Below, piece after piece: positions 1 through 9,641 of a DNA stretch of 58,864 nucleotides (its first letter is position 1; each line of letters opens with the position of its first letter). Source of the stretch: an uncultured Pelagibacteraceae bacterium (lineage in GTDB: Bacteria > Pseudomonadota > Alphaproteobacteria > Pelagibacterales > Pelagibacteraceae). The position numbers were made by a program, and so were the translations under genes. Location of the stretch: positions 1 through 58,864 of the forward strand of contig CACIUF010000003.1 in NCBI GenBank assembly GCA_902589765.1. The letters are read 5' to 3'. Under the pieces are notes generated by a model. That model saw only the letters and a program-made list of their open reading frames with translations, did no database searches and was not told the origin of the DNA.

Positions 1-783
1 TTTTCAGTTTCAAAAAGATCAAATAAATTACTTTTAGGAATGAAAAAAAATTTAAAAAGAAAAAAAGATATCGATTTTATGTGTATGTGGGGAAAAAATG
101 ACAGGAATTATTATTCTCATTTTTTGAAATCAAAATTTTTAGTTTCTGGATCAATTAGAAATAATTTATACGAAAAGCAGAAATTTAAATCAAACTCTAG
201 AGATATTGTTTTTATATCTCAATATAGAGATAATAAAAAATTTCTAAGTAAACATATCTATTACGCGAAGATATTACTTAGTAAAATACAGGAATATTGC
301 AATAGAAATGGCTCTAATTTTTATGTCTATGGTTGTAAAGATAATAATTTTAAATATAAAGAAATTAGTTGGTTTAATAAAATTTTATTAGATAAAAATT
401 ATATTTTTTTAGAAAATAAAAATACTGAAGATGATAGCTCATATAACATAAGTGAAAAATTTAATAAATTTGTTTGTTTTTCATCATCTCTTGGCTGGGA
501 ATTGGCTGCTAGGAATAATAAAGTTATATTTTTCACTGGAAAAAAATTTTTACCAAAAAAATTTATCTTTAATGAATCACCATTCTTAAAGGGCAATGGT
601 CCTATTTGGACAACTGAAATCGATCAAAAGAATATAGAAAAATTATTAGATTATTTGATCTATGAAAAAAAAAAAAATGTTTTGAAGTATAGAAAAAAAT
701 ATATTGACCCATATATAATTCATGATTTTAAAAATAAAGAGCTAAAAAAAAAATTGGAAAAAAGAAAAATCGATATTTTTTAA
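1..783 (+). CDS. Surface-carbohydrate biosynthesis protein, GT-B-like, 5' end outside window
   Basis: The reading frame is open from base 1, so the ATG at 40 is probably internal and the gene begins upstream. The visible 260 codons are Lys/Asn/Ile-rich. The C-terminal part has a Ser-rich stretch (FSSSLGWELAARNNKVIFF, around base 475-535) of the kind found in the donor-binding half of capsule and surface-carbohydrate GT-B-like proteins. No membrane segment or signal peptide is visible. It ends 15 bases before a NeuB-type gene and belongs to the polysaccharide island. The family assignment is tentative; a transferase role is inferred from context and this motif. Confidence 0.55.
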   Translation, partial: FSVSKRSNKLLLGMKKNLKRKKDIDFMCMWGKNDRNYYSHFLKSKFLVSGSIRNNLYEKQKFKSNSRDIVFISQYRDNKKFLSKHIYYAKILLSKIQEYCNRNGSNFYVYGCKDNNFKYKEISWFNKILLDKNYIFLENKNTEDDSSYNISEKFNKFVCFSSSLGWELAARNNKVIFFTGKKFLPKKFIFNESPFLKGNGPIWTTEIDQKNIEKLLDYLIYEKKKNVLKYRKKYIDPYIIHDFKNKELKKKLEKRKIDIF

Positions 784-798
784 TGAAAATTAATTTTT

Positions 799-1671
799 AT
801 GTACGAAAAAATGAGTAAAGATATTAAAATAATAGCTGAAATCTGTAGTAACCATAATAATGATATAAATAGGTGTTATAAATTAATTGATAAAGCGAAA
901 GAAATTGGTTGTTATGCAATAAAGTTTCAATTGTTTAAACTAGATCAGTTATTTCATTCAAGTTTTATAAAGAGTAATAAGTTAAACAAATTAAAAAAAA
1001 GAGAATTAAATTTAGATTATCTTCCTAAAATATCTAAACACTGTAAAAAAAAAAAAATTAAATTTGGTTGTACTCCATTCGATTTAGAGTCTGTCGATTT
1101 GCTTGCTCCATACGTTGATTTTTTTAAAATTTCTTCATATGAAATTTTATGGGAAAACTTATTAAAAAAAATAATTACAAAAAAAAAAGAAATTTTAATC
1201 TCAACTGGAATGAGTAACGAGAAAGAAGTAAACAATATAATTAAAATAATTAAAAAGGTAAATCATAAAACCAAGTTTAGTTTTTTACATTGTGTTTCAG
1301 CATATCCTGCTCAAATAAAAGAATGTAATTTAAATTCAATTCCATATTTAAAAAAAATTTCAAAAACTGATGTTGGATGGTCTGATCACACTGTAAATTC
1401 ATTGTTAATTTATAAATTATATAGGGATTTTAATGTAAGATTATTTGAGTTACATTTTGATCTCGATGGTAAGGGATGGGAATTTAAAGAAAGTGAACAT
1501 TGTTGGTTACCAAACCAAATAAGTGAATTGCTTTATTTTATCAAAAACGAGAGAATAATAGAGGGCAAATATCATAAAAAACCAAGTAAATCTGAACTTA
1601 AAGAAAAACTCTTTCGTGCAGACCCTGCAGATGGATTAAGACCTTTAAAAAAAGTAAGAGGATTTGAATAG
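799..1671 (+). CDS. NeuB-family sialic/nonulosonic acid synthase-like protein lacking the SAF domain
   Basis: This is a TIM-barrel NeuB/SpsE-type protein; the family condenses phosphoenolpyruvate with an N-acyl hexosamine-type sugar to make nine-carbon acids. The signatures are IIAEICSNHNND near the N-terminus, AIKFQLFK, ISTGMSNEKEV, FLHCVSAYPA, WSDHTVNS and a late ELHFDLDGKG. At 290 residues it is about 60 shorter than usual and stops where the C-terminal antifreeze-like (SAF) domain would begin. It ends in a RADPADGLRPLKKVRG tail, so it looks naturally short and not broken. An ATG at 811 is an alternative start. It overlaps the next gene by 8 bases. Confidence 0.8.
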   Translation: MYEKMSKDIKIIAEICSNHNNDINRCYKLIDKAKEIGCYAIKFQLFKLDQLFHSSFIKSNKLNKLKKRELNLDYLPKISKHCKKKKIKFGCTPFDLESVDLLAPYVDFFKISSYEILWENLLKKIITKKKEILISTGMSNEKEVNNIIKIIKKVNHKTKFSFLHCVSAYPAQIKECNLNSIPYLKKISKTDVGWSDHTVNSLLIYKLYRDFNVRLFELHFDLDGKGWEFKESEHCWLPNQISELLYFIKNERIIEGKYHKKPSKSELKEKLFRADPADGLRPLKKVRGFE

Positions 1672-2974
1672 CATTTACGTTATGTACAAAAAACTTTTTG
1701 ATAAAATAAAAAAAAAAAAATTTACAATTTCAGTTGTTGGACTAGGTTACATAGGTCTTCCATTGGCTCTATCTTTTGCTCAAAAAAATATTAAAGTTAT
1801 TGGAGTTGATAAAGATAGAAATAAAATTGAAAAAATAAAAAATTGTTCAAGTTATATAAACACTGTTGATAAAAGTCTTATAAAATCATGTTTAAAAAAA
1901 AAATTTTCTGTATCAACAAATTTTAGAGAATTAAGATTTTCAGATGTAATTATAATTTGTGTTCCCACTCCAATAAAAAAAAATAAGAAACCAGATATGA
2001 AATATGTTAGAGAAGCTGTAAAAAAAATTTCTGATATAATTGAAAAAGGCCATTTGATTATTCTTGAGTGTACGACCTATCCAGGAACAACAGAGGATTA
2101 TTTTTTACCTATAATTAAAAATAAAAAACTAAATATAGGTGAAAATGTTTTTCTAGGTTATTCTCCAGAAAGAGAAGATCCAGGAAACAAAAAATTTAGT
2201 ATTTTAAAGGGAAATATAAATAAAGTTATTAGTGGTCATAGTAAAAATTGTTTAAAATTAGTTGATAGTGTCTATAAGTTAATTATCACAAAAACTCATA
2301 AAGTTAGTAACATTAAAACAGCAGAATTTACAAAGTTGTTAGAAAATATATATAGATCAGTTAACATAGGTCTAGTGAATGAACTTTATAATTTATGTTC
2401 AAAATTAGATATTAATATTTATGAGACAATTAATGCAGCCAAATCCAAACCATTTGGTTATCATGCTTTTTATCCTGGACCTGGAGTCGGTGGTCATTGT
2501 ATACCAGTCGACCCATACTACCTTTCATGGATTGCTAAAAAAAAAGGTATTAATTTAAAATTTATACAATTAGCTGGAAATATTAATAGACAAAGACCAA
2601 CACAAGTTTCAAGTTTTATAGTTAAACAAAATGTAAAAAATATTTTGATACTAGGTTTGTCTTATAAAGATAATTCTGATGATTTACGGGATGCTCCATC
2701 AATAAAAATTTTCAAAAACCTGTTAGAAAAAGGAAAGAACATATATGTAAGTGATCCTAATGTAGATAGAAAAATAATAATGAAAAATTTTAAAGGTGCT
2801 AAAAATGTAACAACTCATAGTTTAAACAAAAAATTTTTATCAAATATAGACCTTGTTATTCTGTTGAATAAACACAAAACTATAAATTATAAATCTATAC
2901 AATCAAAATCGAAGTTAATTTTAGATTGTAAGAATATATATAAAAAGAAATATAAAAATGTTTTAACAGCTTAA
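1664..2974 (+). CDS. UDP-sugar 6-dehydrogenase, WecC/WbpA type
   Basis: It is an NAD-dependent nucleotide-sugar dehydrogenase that oxidises C6 of a UDP-hexose or UDP-HexNAc to the uronic acid. The Rossmann motif VVGLGYIGLPLAL lies at about residues 24-36, and the catalytic Cys is C279 within GPGVGGHCIPVDPYY. The C-terminal third has SYKDNSDDLRDAPS, typical of UDP-N-acetylglucosamine/mannosamine dehydrogenases. The length of 436 is normal for the family. Methionine 7 (base 1682) is an alternative start that avoids the overlap with the upstream gene. A run of 13 A (1708-1720) lies in the codons just before the Rossmann fold; the frame is intact. Confidence 0.88.
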   Translation: MNSIYVMYKKLFDKIKKKKFTISVVGLGYIGLPLALSFAQKNIKVIGVDKDRNKIEKIKNCSSYINTVDKSLIKSCLKKKFSVSTNFRELRFSDVIIICVPTPIKKNKKPDMKYVREAVKKISDIIEKGHLIILECTTYPGTTEDYFLPIIKNKKLNIGENVFLGYSPEREDPGNKKFSILKGNINKVISGHSKNCLKLVDSVYKLIITKTHKVSNIKTAEFTKLLENIYRSVNIGLVNELYNLCSKLDINIYETINAAKSKPFGYHAFYPGPGVGGHCIPVDPYYLSWIAKKKGINLKFIQLAGNINRQRPTQVSSFIVKQNVKNILILGLSYKDNSDDLRDAPSIKIFKNLLEKGKNIYVSDPNVDRKIIMKNFKGAKNVTTHSLNKKFLSNIDLVILLNKHKTINYKSIQSKSKLILDCKNIYKKKYKNVLTA

Positions 2975-2976
2975 TT

Positions 2977-3894
2977 ATGAATATACTTATTATTGGAAAC
3001 TCTGGTTTAATAGGAAATACACTTGTTCAAAAACTAGTTAAAAAACAAATAAGATTAATCTGTTATGACATTTGTAAGCCGAAATATAGCTCTAATATAT
3101 TATTTATAAAAGGCTCAATAGAGGATTTAGAAATTTTATTTAAAAAAACAAAAAATATAGAAATAGATGTAGTTGTACATCTAGCAGCGTTTCTTGGAGT
3201 TAAAAATACCGAGAAAGATAAACTAAAATGTTTGAACACTAATATTTTAGGAACAAAAAATGTTTTAGATTTTTGTGTAAAAAAAAAGGTTAAGAAAATA
3301 ATTTTTTCTTCTTCATCTGAAGTTTACGGAGAGGGAGGAAAGAATTTCTTGAAAGAGGACACTTTTCTAAAACCAAAATCGATCTATGGTATTACAAAAG
3401 TTGTAAATGAAGAGTATATCAAAGCATACTGCAGTAGATTTAAATTAAATTTTAATATATGCAGATTTTTTAATATTTATGGTCCTAATCAAAAGAATGA
3501 ATTTGTAATTCCAAATTTTATTAATAAAATTAAAAAAGATCAAACTATCAAAATTTATGGTAGTGGAAATCAGGTAAGATGCTTTTGTTACGTTGATGAT
3601 GCTGCAGATATTTTGATTAAGCTTATATTTAGTAAAATTAAAAATAGAACTTTCAATATTGGAAACAATAATGAACCAATAAAAATAATCGATTTAGCAA
3701 AACTGATTTACAAATTATCAAATAAAAAAATTCGTTTAAAAAAGGTAGATTTTCTAGAAAGTGACAGAAGTTCAAAAAGAGAGATTTATTTAAGAAAACC
3801 TAATATTTCAAAAGCAATTAAAGAATTGAATTATACGCCAAAAATAAATCTAATTGATGGTATCAGAAAAATTTTAAATGAAAAAAACATATAG
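2977..3894 (+). CDS. NAD-dependent sugar epimerase/dehydratase (extended SDR)
   Basis: This 305-residue extended short-chain dehydrogenase has the N-terminal cofactor motif GNSGLIGNTL, HLAAFLG, the catalytic Ser region FSSSSEVYG and the Tyr/Lys pair in SIYGITKVVNEE. The RFFNIYGPNQ and RCFCYVDDAADI segments match nucleotide-sugar 4-epimerases and 4,6-dehydratases. It starts two bases after the UDP-sugar dehydrogenase and overlaps the GH57-like gene by 17 bases. Its likely substrate is therefore a UDP-sugar made next door, but the sequence does not fix the substrate. Confidence 0.82.
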   Translation: MNILIIGNSGLIGNTLVQKLVKKQIRLICYDICKPKYSSNILFIKGSIEDLEILFKKTKNIEIDVVVHLAAFLGVKNTEKDKLKCLNTNILGTKNVLDFCVKKKVKKIIFSSSSEVYGEGGKNFLKEDTFLKPKSIYGITKVVNEEYIKAYCSRFKLNFNICRFFNIYGPNQKNEFVIPNFINKIKKDQTIKIYGSGNQVRCFCYVDDAADILIKLIFSKIKNRTFNIGNNNEPIKIIDLAKLIYKLSNKKIRLKKVDFLESDRSSKREIYLRKPNISKAIKELNYTPKINLIDGIRKILNEKNI

Positions 3895-5830
3895 CTTATT
3901 TCACATCAACACTTCTTTCTCTTCAATTGATCGTAGGAATTTGAGAAACGTAATATCCAAATGTTATTGGCCATTATTAGATTTGGTGGAATATAATAAT
4001 TATAAGATCTCAATCGAGGCTAGTGGTAAAAGTATTTTAGATATTAACAATATTGATCCTCAATGGGTTAAAAAACTAAAGAGCTTAATAAAAGACAAAA
4101 AATGCGAATTTATTGGTTCAGGATATTCTCAAATCATATCTCCCGGTATTCCCTATAAGATTAATTATAAAAATTTAGTTTATGGGAATGAAATTTATAA
4201 AAAATTTTTGAATTATCGACCACAAATCGCATTAATAAATGAGCAAGCATTCTCAAATTCTTTGATAAGAATTTATAAAAAATTCTTCAAAGCAATTATA
4301 ATTGACCATTTAAATCATCCATATTTTGAAAGTGATAATCAAGAGCCACAAATTTTAAAAGATAATTGCAACAACAAGATTCCTGTAATTTGGTCTAATT
4401 CTATTTCTTTTCAACGTTTTCAAAGATATATTTTTGGAGACATTAAGTTTGAAGATTATCTTGAGTATTTCAATAATTATAAAAAAATTTTTTTTTGTTT
4501 ATATTCTAGTGATGTTGAAATATTTGATTTTAGACCAAAGGGCTCAAAGTCAGAAAGACCATTATCTAATGGAGAATGGATAAAAATTAGAAATCTTTAT
4601 GAATATCTAATTCAGAATAAAAAAGTAAATTTTATATTTTTCCGAGACATTTTAAAAAAAATTAATAAAAAAAATATAATAAATGTTACTTCAATCGTAA
4701 ATCCTACAATAGTAAAAAAACAAAAAAAATATAATATTAACAGATGGTTAGTTGCTGGAAAAAATAACCTTGAATTAAATACTCTTTGTTTTAATGCATA
4801 TAATTCTATAAAAAATCAAAAAAAATCAAAAAAAAATTTAATTAGATTATGTGAATTGTGGGGCAGTGATTTTAGAACTTTTTCAACAATTTCAAAAATC
4901 AGATACTTTCATAGAAATATTAGAAAACTAATCAATTACAAAAAAATTAAGAATGAAAACAGCTTTTTTGAAATGAAAAATTTATTAAAAAAAAAACCGA
5001 ATAATCTTGTTGAAGATAACAATTATATTTCATTTAAAAATTCAATTTATTCGATAAAAATCAATAAAAAAAAAGGATTAACAATTGACTCTTTCTTGGA
5101 TTACTCGATAGGAAAACAAAAATTATTTGGTACCATTAAACAAGGAACTTTTAAAAAATCTTTATTTGAAAATGACTTTTTTTCTACTCATTATACGATA
5201 TTAGATAAGTCAACTCTTAAAAGGTATTCAGGTTTACATCAAAATAAAGTAAAAATATATTCTACTAAAAATCAAATTTGTTTTAGAAGTTCTCAAAAAA
5301 TTAAAAAAAAATCTATTTGTCATAAAGAAATTATCCTTAATACAAAAAAATCTGAATTGATTATAAATTACAGAATTAAAAATTTATCATCTATTTATAC
5401 AAGACTAAACTTTATTACTTTTGATCCCACATGTTTCAATAAACAAAACTTTTTTATTAGTTCTTATTTAGGTGATAAAATTCCTGAAATCTTTAATTTA
5501 ACAGATAAAAAATTTAATCATGGATCTTTTGTGGAAAATGTTGGAAGTTTGGTTACTTCAAATAATTCTATCCCTTCTTCTGATGGTAAGATAATTATAG
5601 GAGATGATCAAAAACAATTACATTTTAAAATTGATCAAAATTTATCAAGTTTAGTCCCATTTATTGAATATGAAAAGAAATCAAAATCTCATCTCTTAAG
5701 ATTATATTTTTCAGCTAAAGAAAGTGATGAAATTAGCTCTGACGGTTATTTTAAACAATTAAAGGCAAGTATAAAAATCAACGTTAAAAATAAATATGAA
5801 AAAAATAAAGTTCGCAACTCCATTAATTAA
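3878..5830 (+). CDS. Glycoside hydrolase family 57-like protein
   Basis: This 650-residue protein resembles GH57 enzymes (amylases, 4-alpha-glucanotransferases), which use a (beta/alpha)7 barrel with a Glu nucleophile and an Asp acid/base. The family landmarks occur in order: FHINTSF at residue 8, IEASGKSIL near 46, LINEQAFSN with E122, and YSSDVEIFDFRPKG with D212. E122 and D212 sit close to the positions usual in the family. The C-terminal half looks like the beta-sandwich domain of such enzymes. It has no signal peptide, so it should act in the cytoplasm. It overlaps both neighbours (17 and 35 bases), tying it to sugar synthesis; a glycan-trimming or transglycosylating role is inference. 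Confidence 0.7.
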   Translation: MKKTYSLFHINTSFSSIDRRNLRNVISKCYWPLLDLVEYNNYKISIEASGKSILDINNIDPQWVKKLKSLIKDKKCEFIGSGYSQIISPGIPYKINYKNLVYGNEIYKKFLNYRPQIALINEQAFSNSLIRIYKKFFKAIIIDHLNHPYFESDNQEPQILKDNCNNKIPVIWSNSISFQRFQRYIFGDIKFEDYLEYFNNYKKIFFCLYSSDVEIFDFRPKGSKSERPLSNGEWIKIRNLYEYLIQNKKVNFIFFRDILKKINKKNIINVTSIVNPTIVKKQKKYNINRWLVAGKNNLELNTLCFNAYNSIKNQKKSKKNLIRLCELWGSDFRTFSTISKIRYFHRNIRKLINYKKIKNENSFFEMKNLLKKKPNNLVEDNNYISFKNSIYSIKINKKKGLTIDSFLDYSIGKQKLFGTIKQGTFKKSLFENDFFSTHYTILDKSTLKRYSGLHQNKVKIYSTKNQICFRSSQKIKKKSICHKEIILNTKKSELIINYRIKNLSSIYTRLNFITFDPTCFNKQNFFISSYLGDKIPEIFNLTDKKFNHGSFVENVGSLVTSNNSIPSSDGKIIIGDDQKQLHFKIDQNLSSLVPFIEYEKKSKSHLLRLYFSAKESDEISSDGYFKQLKASIKINVKNKYEKNKVRNSIN

Positions 5831-6932
5831 CTTTAGAGAAAAAAAAGAAATTTTGAAGGTTTTAAGCAGTGGAATTTACACGCAGGCTAGCAAATGTAGA
5901 AAATTTGAAAAAGATTTTAGAAAACTTACTAAAGCAAAATATACAACTACAGTAAATTCTTGTACGAGTGGTATGCACTTATTTTATTATTCTATGGGTT
6001 TAAAAAAAGGAGATGAGGTTATTGTTCCAGCACAAACACATGTAGCAACTGCACATGCTATTGAGCTTACAGGGGCAAAGCCTGTTTTTGTTGACTCAAA
6101 TTTAGAAGATGGAAATGTGGACATTGAGAAACTAGAAAAAAGAATAAACAAAAAAACAAAAGCTATCTGCATTGTACATTTTCTTGGTTTTCCAGTTGAA
6201 ATGGATAAGTTAAAGAAGATAGCAAGAAAGAATAATGTTCTTCTGTTAGAAGATTGTGCACTATCATTAGGCGCAAAGTATAAAAAAATTCATACTGGTT
6301 TATGGGGTGATGCAGGGGTATTTTCTTTTTATCCAACAAAACAAATTACTTCTGGCGAAGGTGGAATGATAATTACAAATAATAAAAAGATTTATGATAA
6401 AATAAGAATTAAAAAATCTCTTGGTGTCAGCAAATCATTTTTGGAAAGAAAAGTTCCAGGTATTTACGACACGATTGACGTTGGATTTAATTATAGAATG
6501 AGTGAAATTCATGCTGTTATAGGATTAGAGCAGTTAAAAAAATTCCCATATTTTTTAAAAAGTAGACGTAAAAATTTTTTTTATTTAAAACAAAAAATTG
6601 AAAAAATAAAAAATATTAAAATATTATTTTCTAAACATAAAAACTCAATTAATGCATACTATTGCATGAATATTCTTCTTTTAAATAAAAATTTGAGAGA
6701 AAGAAACTTAATTATTACTAATTTAGAAAAAAAAAATATAGGCGTAAGTGTAAATTATCCTCAACCAGTGCCAAGAATGAAATATTACAAAAAAAAATAT
6801 GGTTATAAAAAAAATCAATTTAAAAACGCAGAATTCATTAGCGACAAATCTATTTCTTTACCACTAGGTCCTCATTTAACAAAAAAAAATTTAGATCATA
6901 TAGTGAATTCATTGAAAAAAATTTTAGACTAA
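5796..6932 (+). CDS. DegT/DnrJ/EryC1/StrS-family PLP sugar aminotransferase
   Basis: It has the fold and length (378 residues) of enzymes that aminate keto-sugar nucleotides. The internal-aldimine Lys is K182 in FYPTKQITSGEGG, and the cofactor-contacting aspartate is in LLLEDCALSLGA. Because the Lys is present, it should be a true aminotransferase and not a 3-dehydrase of the RfbH/ColD kind. Possible keto-sugar donors are the PseB-like dehydratase at 12604 or another dehydratase in the island. Its first 35 bases lie inside the GH57-like gene. Confidence 0.88.
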   Translation: MKKIKFATPLINFREKKEILKVLSSGIYTQASKCRKFEKDFRKLTKAKYTTTVNSCTSGMHLFYYSMGLKKGDEVIVPAQTHVATAHAIELTGAKPVFVDSNLEDGNVDIEKLEKRINKKTKAICIVHFLGFPVEMDKLKKIARKNNVLLLEDCALSLGAKYKKIHTGLWGDAGVFSFYPTKQITSGEGGMIITNNKKIYDKIRIKKSLGVSKSFLERKVPGIYDTIDVGFNYRMSEIHAVIGLEQLKKFPYFLKSRRKNFFYLKQKIEKIKNIKILFSKHKNSINAYYCMNILLLNKNLRERNLIITNLEKKNIGVSVNYPQPVPRMKYYKKKYGYKKNQFKNAEFISDKSISLPLGPHLTKKNLDHIVNSLKKILD

Positions 6933-6936
6933 ATAA

Positions 6937-8646
6937 ATGCCAATTTTTAAAATACTAGACTTACTTAATAAAAAACAAACTTTAATCTTTATATTATTTT
7001 TTGTTATATCGCTATTTGCAATGCTTCTTGAAACTATGAGTATTGGTTTATTAATACCTTTCGTTTCTACAATTGTATCTGATGGAATGAATAATAATTT
7101 TTATAAATTTTTTAAATTCTTAAATTTAGAAAATATGACTAGAGAAGAAATATTATTTTTCATTGCAGTATCTATATTTATTATTCAAAGCGCTAAAACT
7201 ATTTTTTTAACAATTTACTCATTTTTAGAACAAAAATTTTTGACTACTACTAGAGCGGAAATATCAAACAAACTATTTCAAATATATTTGAATCAACCGT
7301 TACAATTTTATTTAAATAATAACTCTTCAGAATTTGTAAGAAATATTCAAGATTCGGATATTATTAGAATGCTTTTAAGAAATATAATCTCATTGATGAA
7401 AGAGTGTATTCTATTCTTTGGTCTAATTTTATTTGTAATAATTTTTGAGCCGACAGGATCTGGTTTAGTCATATTGGCTCTTATTTTAATTGGTTATTTC
7501 TTTACAAAGTACATAAATAAAAAAGCAAAGATTTGGGGCAAAATAAGACAAAAAAATGTGGGTCTGTCAATTAAAACAAAAAATGAAGCGTTTAAACTTA
7601 TTAAAGAGATAAAAATTTATAAAAGAGTTAATTTTTTTGTAAAAAAATTTTTTAAATTAAATTCAAATATTCGTTATTCTGAATTTAGACAAAATTTCTT
7701 TAATTCTCTTCCAAGATTATGGCTTGAATGGCTGTTAATTTTGATCTTTTCAGTATTAATTTTTTATTACCTCCATATTGAGAGTTCTTTAGAAGATATA
7801 ATGGTTTCTCTGGTTATTTTTGCTGCTGTAGGGATTAAATTAATTCCTACGCTCTCTAAATTGATCTCTTCTATACAAATTTTAAGTTATTATAATTCTG
7901 TTGTCGATACAATATATCGATTATTCAAAATTAGAGACAAAAAATATGTTAAAAAAAGTAATGTGAATTTTGATATAAACGACATTAGATTAAAAGATTT
8001 AACTTTTTTTTATAAAGATAAAAAAAATCCAGTGTTGAGTAAAATAAATTTTAAATTTCAAAAGAATAAAATTTATGGAATTACTGGAGATAGTGGGGCC
8101 GGTAAAACAACTTTAATAAATATACTTTTAGGCTTACTTGAACCAAAAACTGGTGGTGTATACATAAATGGAAAATTCAATGTGCTTGATAAACTTGATT
8201 ATTGGCATAAAAAAATTGGTTATGTTCAGCAAAATTATTCTCTAATTGATGATACAATTCAGAATAATATTATTTTTGGGCAAAACAGATATGAAATAGA
8301 TAAAAAAAATTTTCAATATGCAATTAAAAATTCAAGAATTATGGATTTTCTTAAATCAAAAAAGGACATTAGCTTTCGTCGTGTTGGTGAAAATGGTGAT
8401 AATATTTCAGGAGGTCAAAAACAAAGGGTTTCTTTAGCAAGAGCACTTTATAATAAACCACGTATATTGATTTTAGATGAATTTACTAGCTCCTTAGACC
8501 CAGAAATAGAAAAAAAAATTATTAATGAAATTAGAAGATTCAAAAAAGATAAATTTATTTTTATTGTTTCTCATAAACTTTCTACACTGAAAGTATGTGA
8601 CAAACTTCTAAAGATTGATAAAAGAAAATTAAGTTTAATAAAATGA
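6937..8646 (+). CDS. ABC-type lipid-linked oligosaccharide flippase-like half transporter (PglK/MsbA type)
   Basis: The 569 residues form a membrane domain with about six hydrophobic segments, followed by an ATPase domain. The ATPase has Walker A GDSGAGKTT near residue 385, signature ISGGQKQR and Walker B ILILDEFTS, followed by the switch His in IVSHKLS. Length, layout and the N-terminal ETMSIGLLIPF region resemble the Campylobacter PglK flippase, which moves undecaprenyl-linked glycans across the inner membrane. It overlaps the next epimerase by 4 bases. Flipping a lipid-linked glycan is the likely role, since no Wzx or Wzm/Wzt transporter is visible here; lipid A or peptide export cannot be excluded. 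Confidence 0.82.
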   Translation: MPIFKILDLLNKKQTLIFILFFVISLFAMLLETMSIGLLIPFVSTIVSDGMNNNFYKFFKFLNLENMTREEILFFIAVSIFIIQSAKTIFLTIYSFLEQKFLTTTRAEISNKLFQIYLNQPLQFYLNNNSSEFVRNIQDSDIIRMLLRNIISLMKECILFFGLILFVIIFEPTGSGLVILALILIGYFFTKYINKKAKIWGKIRQKNVGLSIKTKNEAFKLIKEIKIYKRVNFFVKKFFKLNSNIRYSEFRQNFFNSLPRLWLEWLLILIFSVLIFYYLHIESSLEDIMVSLVIFAAVGIKLIPTLSKLISSIQILSYYNSVVDTIYRLFKIRDKKYVKKSNVNFDINDIRLKDLTFFYKDKKNPVLSKINFKFQKNKIYGITGDSGAGKTTLINILLGLLEPKTGGVYINGKFNVLDKLDYWHKKIGYVQQNYSLIDDTIQNNIIFGQNRYEIDKKNFQYAIKNSRIMDFLKSKKDISFRRVGENGDNISGGQKQRVSLARALYNKPRILILDEFTSSLDPEIEKKIINEIRRFKKDKFIFIVSHKLSTLKVCDKLLKIDKRKLSLIK

Positions 8647-9641
8647 TTAACAAAAAAAAAATTTTAGTCACAGGTGCAGCCGGTTTTATTGGATTTCACT
8701 TAGTTAAAAAAATGACATCAATGGGTTTCCAAGTTGTTGGAATTGATAATCTTAACCCAAACTATGATAAAAAAATCAAGAATGATAGAATTAAATTTTT
8801 AAACAAAATAACTAAAAAAAAATTATTTACTTTTATTAAGTGTAATATTGATAAAAAAAATGAACTTATGAAATTAAATAAATACAAATTTGTTTATATT
8901 ATTCATTTAGCTGCGCAACCAGGTGTTAGATATTCATTACTAAAGCCAGAAATAGTATTTGATAGTAATATAAGAGGTTTTTTTAATATATTGGAAATTG
9001 CCAAAAAGAATAATGTTAAACATTTCATGTATGCAAGCTCTAGTAGTGTTTATGGTGGTAATTCAAAGCTACCTTTTAGTGAGATTGATAATGTGGATAG
9101 TCCGTTAAATTTATATGCTGCTTCAAAAAAATGTAATGAACTTTTAGCATTTGCATTTAGTCATATAAATAAGATTAGGTCTACAGGTTTACGTTTTTTT
9201 TCTGTTTATGGTCCTTGGGGGAGACCAGATATGGCATATTATTTGTTTAGTAAAAGAATACTTCAAAATAAAGAAATAGATGTATTTAATAATGGAAACC
9301 ATAAAAGAGATTTTACATATATTGATGAGGTAATTCAGTCAATCGTCAAGATATTAAAATCTAATAAGTTTAATAAAAAAAAATTACATAATGTAATAAA
9401 TATTGGAAGAAATAAAAAAATTAAATTAATGCAACTAATTAAATATCTTGAATTTTATTTTGAAAAAAAGGCAAATATAAATTTTATCAAAAGACAGAAG
9501 GCAGATATGCTAGAAACATATGCAGATATTAAAATGTTAAAAAAGATTGATCCGAGTTTTAAGTCAACAGAATTTAAAGAGGGTATTAAAAAATTTATAC
9601 TATGGTTTAAGGAATATCATAAAAATGATTTTAATTTTTAG
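8643..9641 (+). CDS. UDP-glucuronate 4-epimerase-like NAD-dependent epimerase
   Basis: This extended SDR of 332 residues has GAAGFIGFHL at the N-terminus, AAQPGVRYSL, SSSSVYGGN and the catalytic YAASKK. The substrate loop RFFSVYGPWGRPDMAYY, followed by RDFTYIDE, is characteristic of the CapI/LpsL group that interconverts UDP-glucuronate and UDP-galacturonate. It is joined to the flippase gene by an ATGA overlap, and the next gene starts directly after its stop. Galacturonate fits an acidic surface glycan; the exact substrate is inferred from the family. Confidence 0.85.
   Translation: MINKKKILVTGAAGFIGFHLVKKMTSMGFQVVGIDNLNPNYDKKIKNDRIKFLNKITKKKLFTFIKCNIDKKNELMKLNKYKFVYIIHLAAQPGVRYSLLKPEIVFDSNIRGFFNILEIAKKNNVKHFMYASSSSVYGGNSKLPFSEIDNVDSPLNLYAASKKCNELLAFAFSHINKIRSTGLRFFSVYGPWGRPDMAYYLFSKRILQNKEIDVFNNGNHKRDFTYIDEVIQSIVKILKSNKFNKKKLHNVINIGRNKKIKLMQLIKYLEFYFEKKANINFIKRQKADMLETYADIKMLKKIDPSFKSTEFKEGIKKFILWFKEYHKNDFNF

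Noticed and set aside
1708-1720. 13-A run as a frameshift making the dehydrogenase a pseudogene
   Set aside because: The frame stays open through the Rossmann motif and to the normal C-terminus.
5796-6932. RfbH/ColD-type 3-dehydrase for CDP-dideoxy sugars
   Set aside because: The Schiff-base Lys (K182) is present, so it is an aminotransferase.
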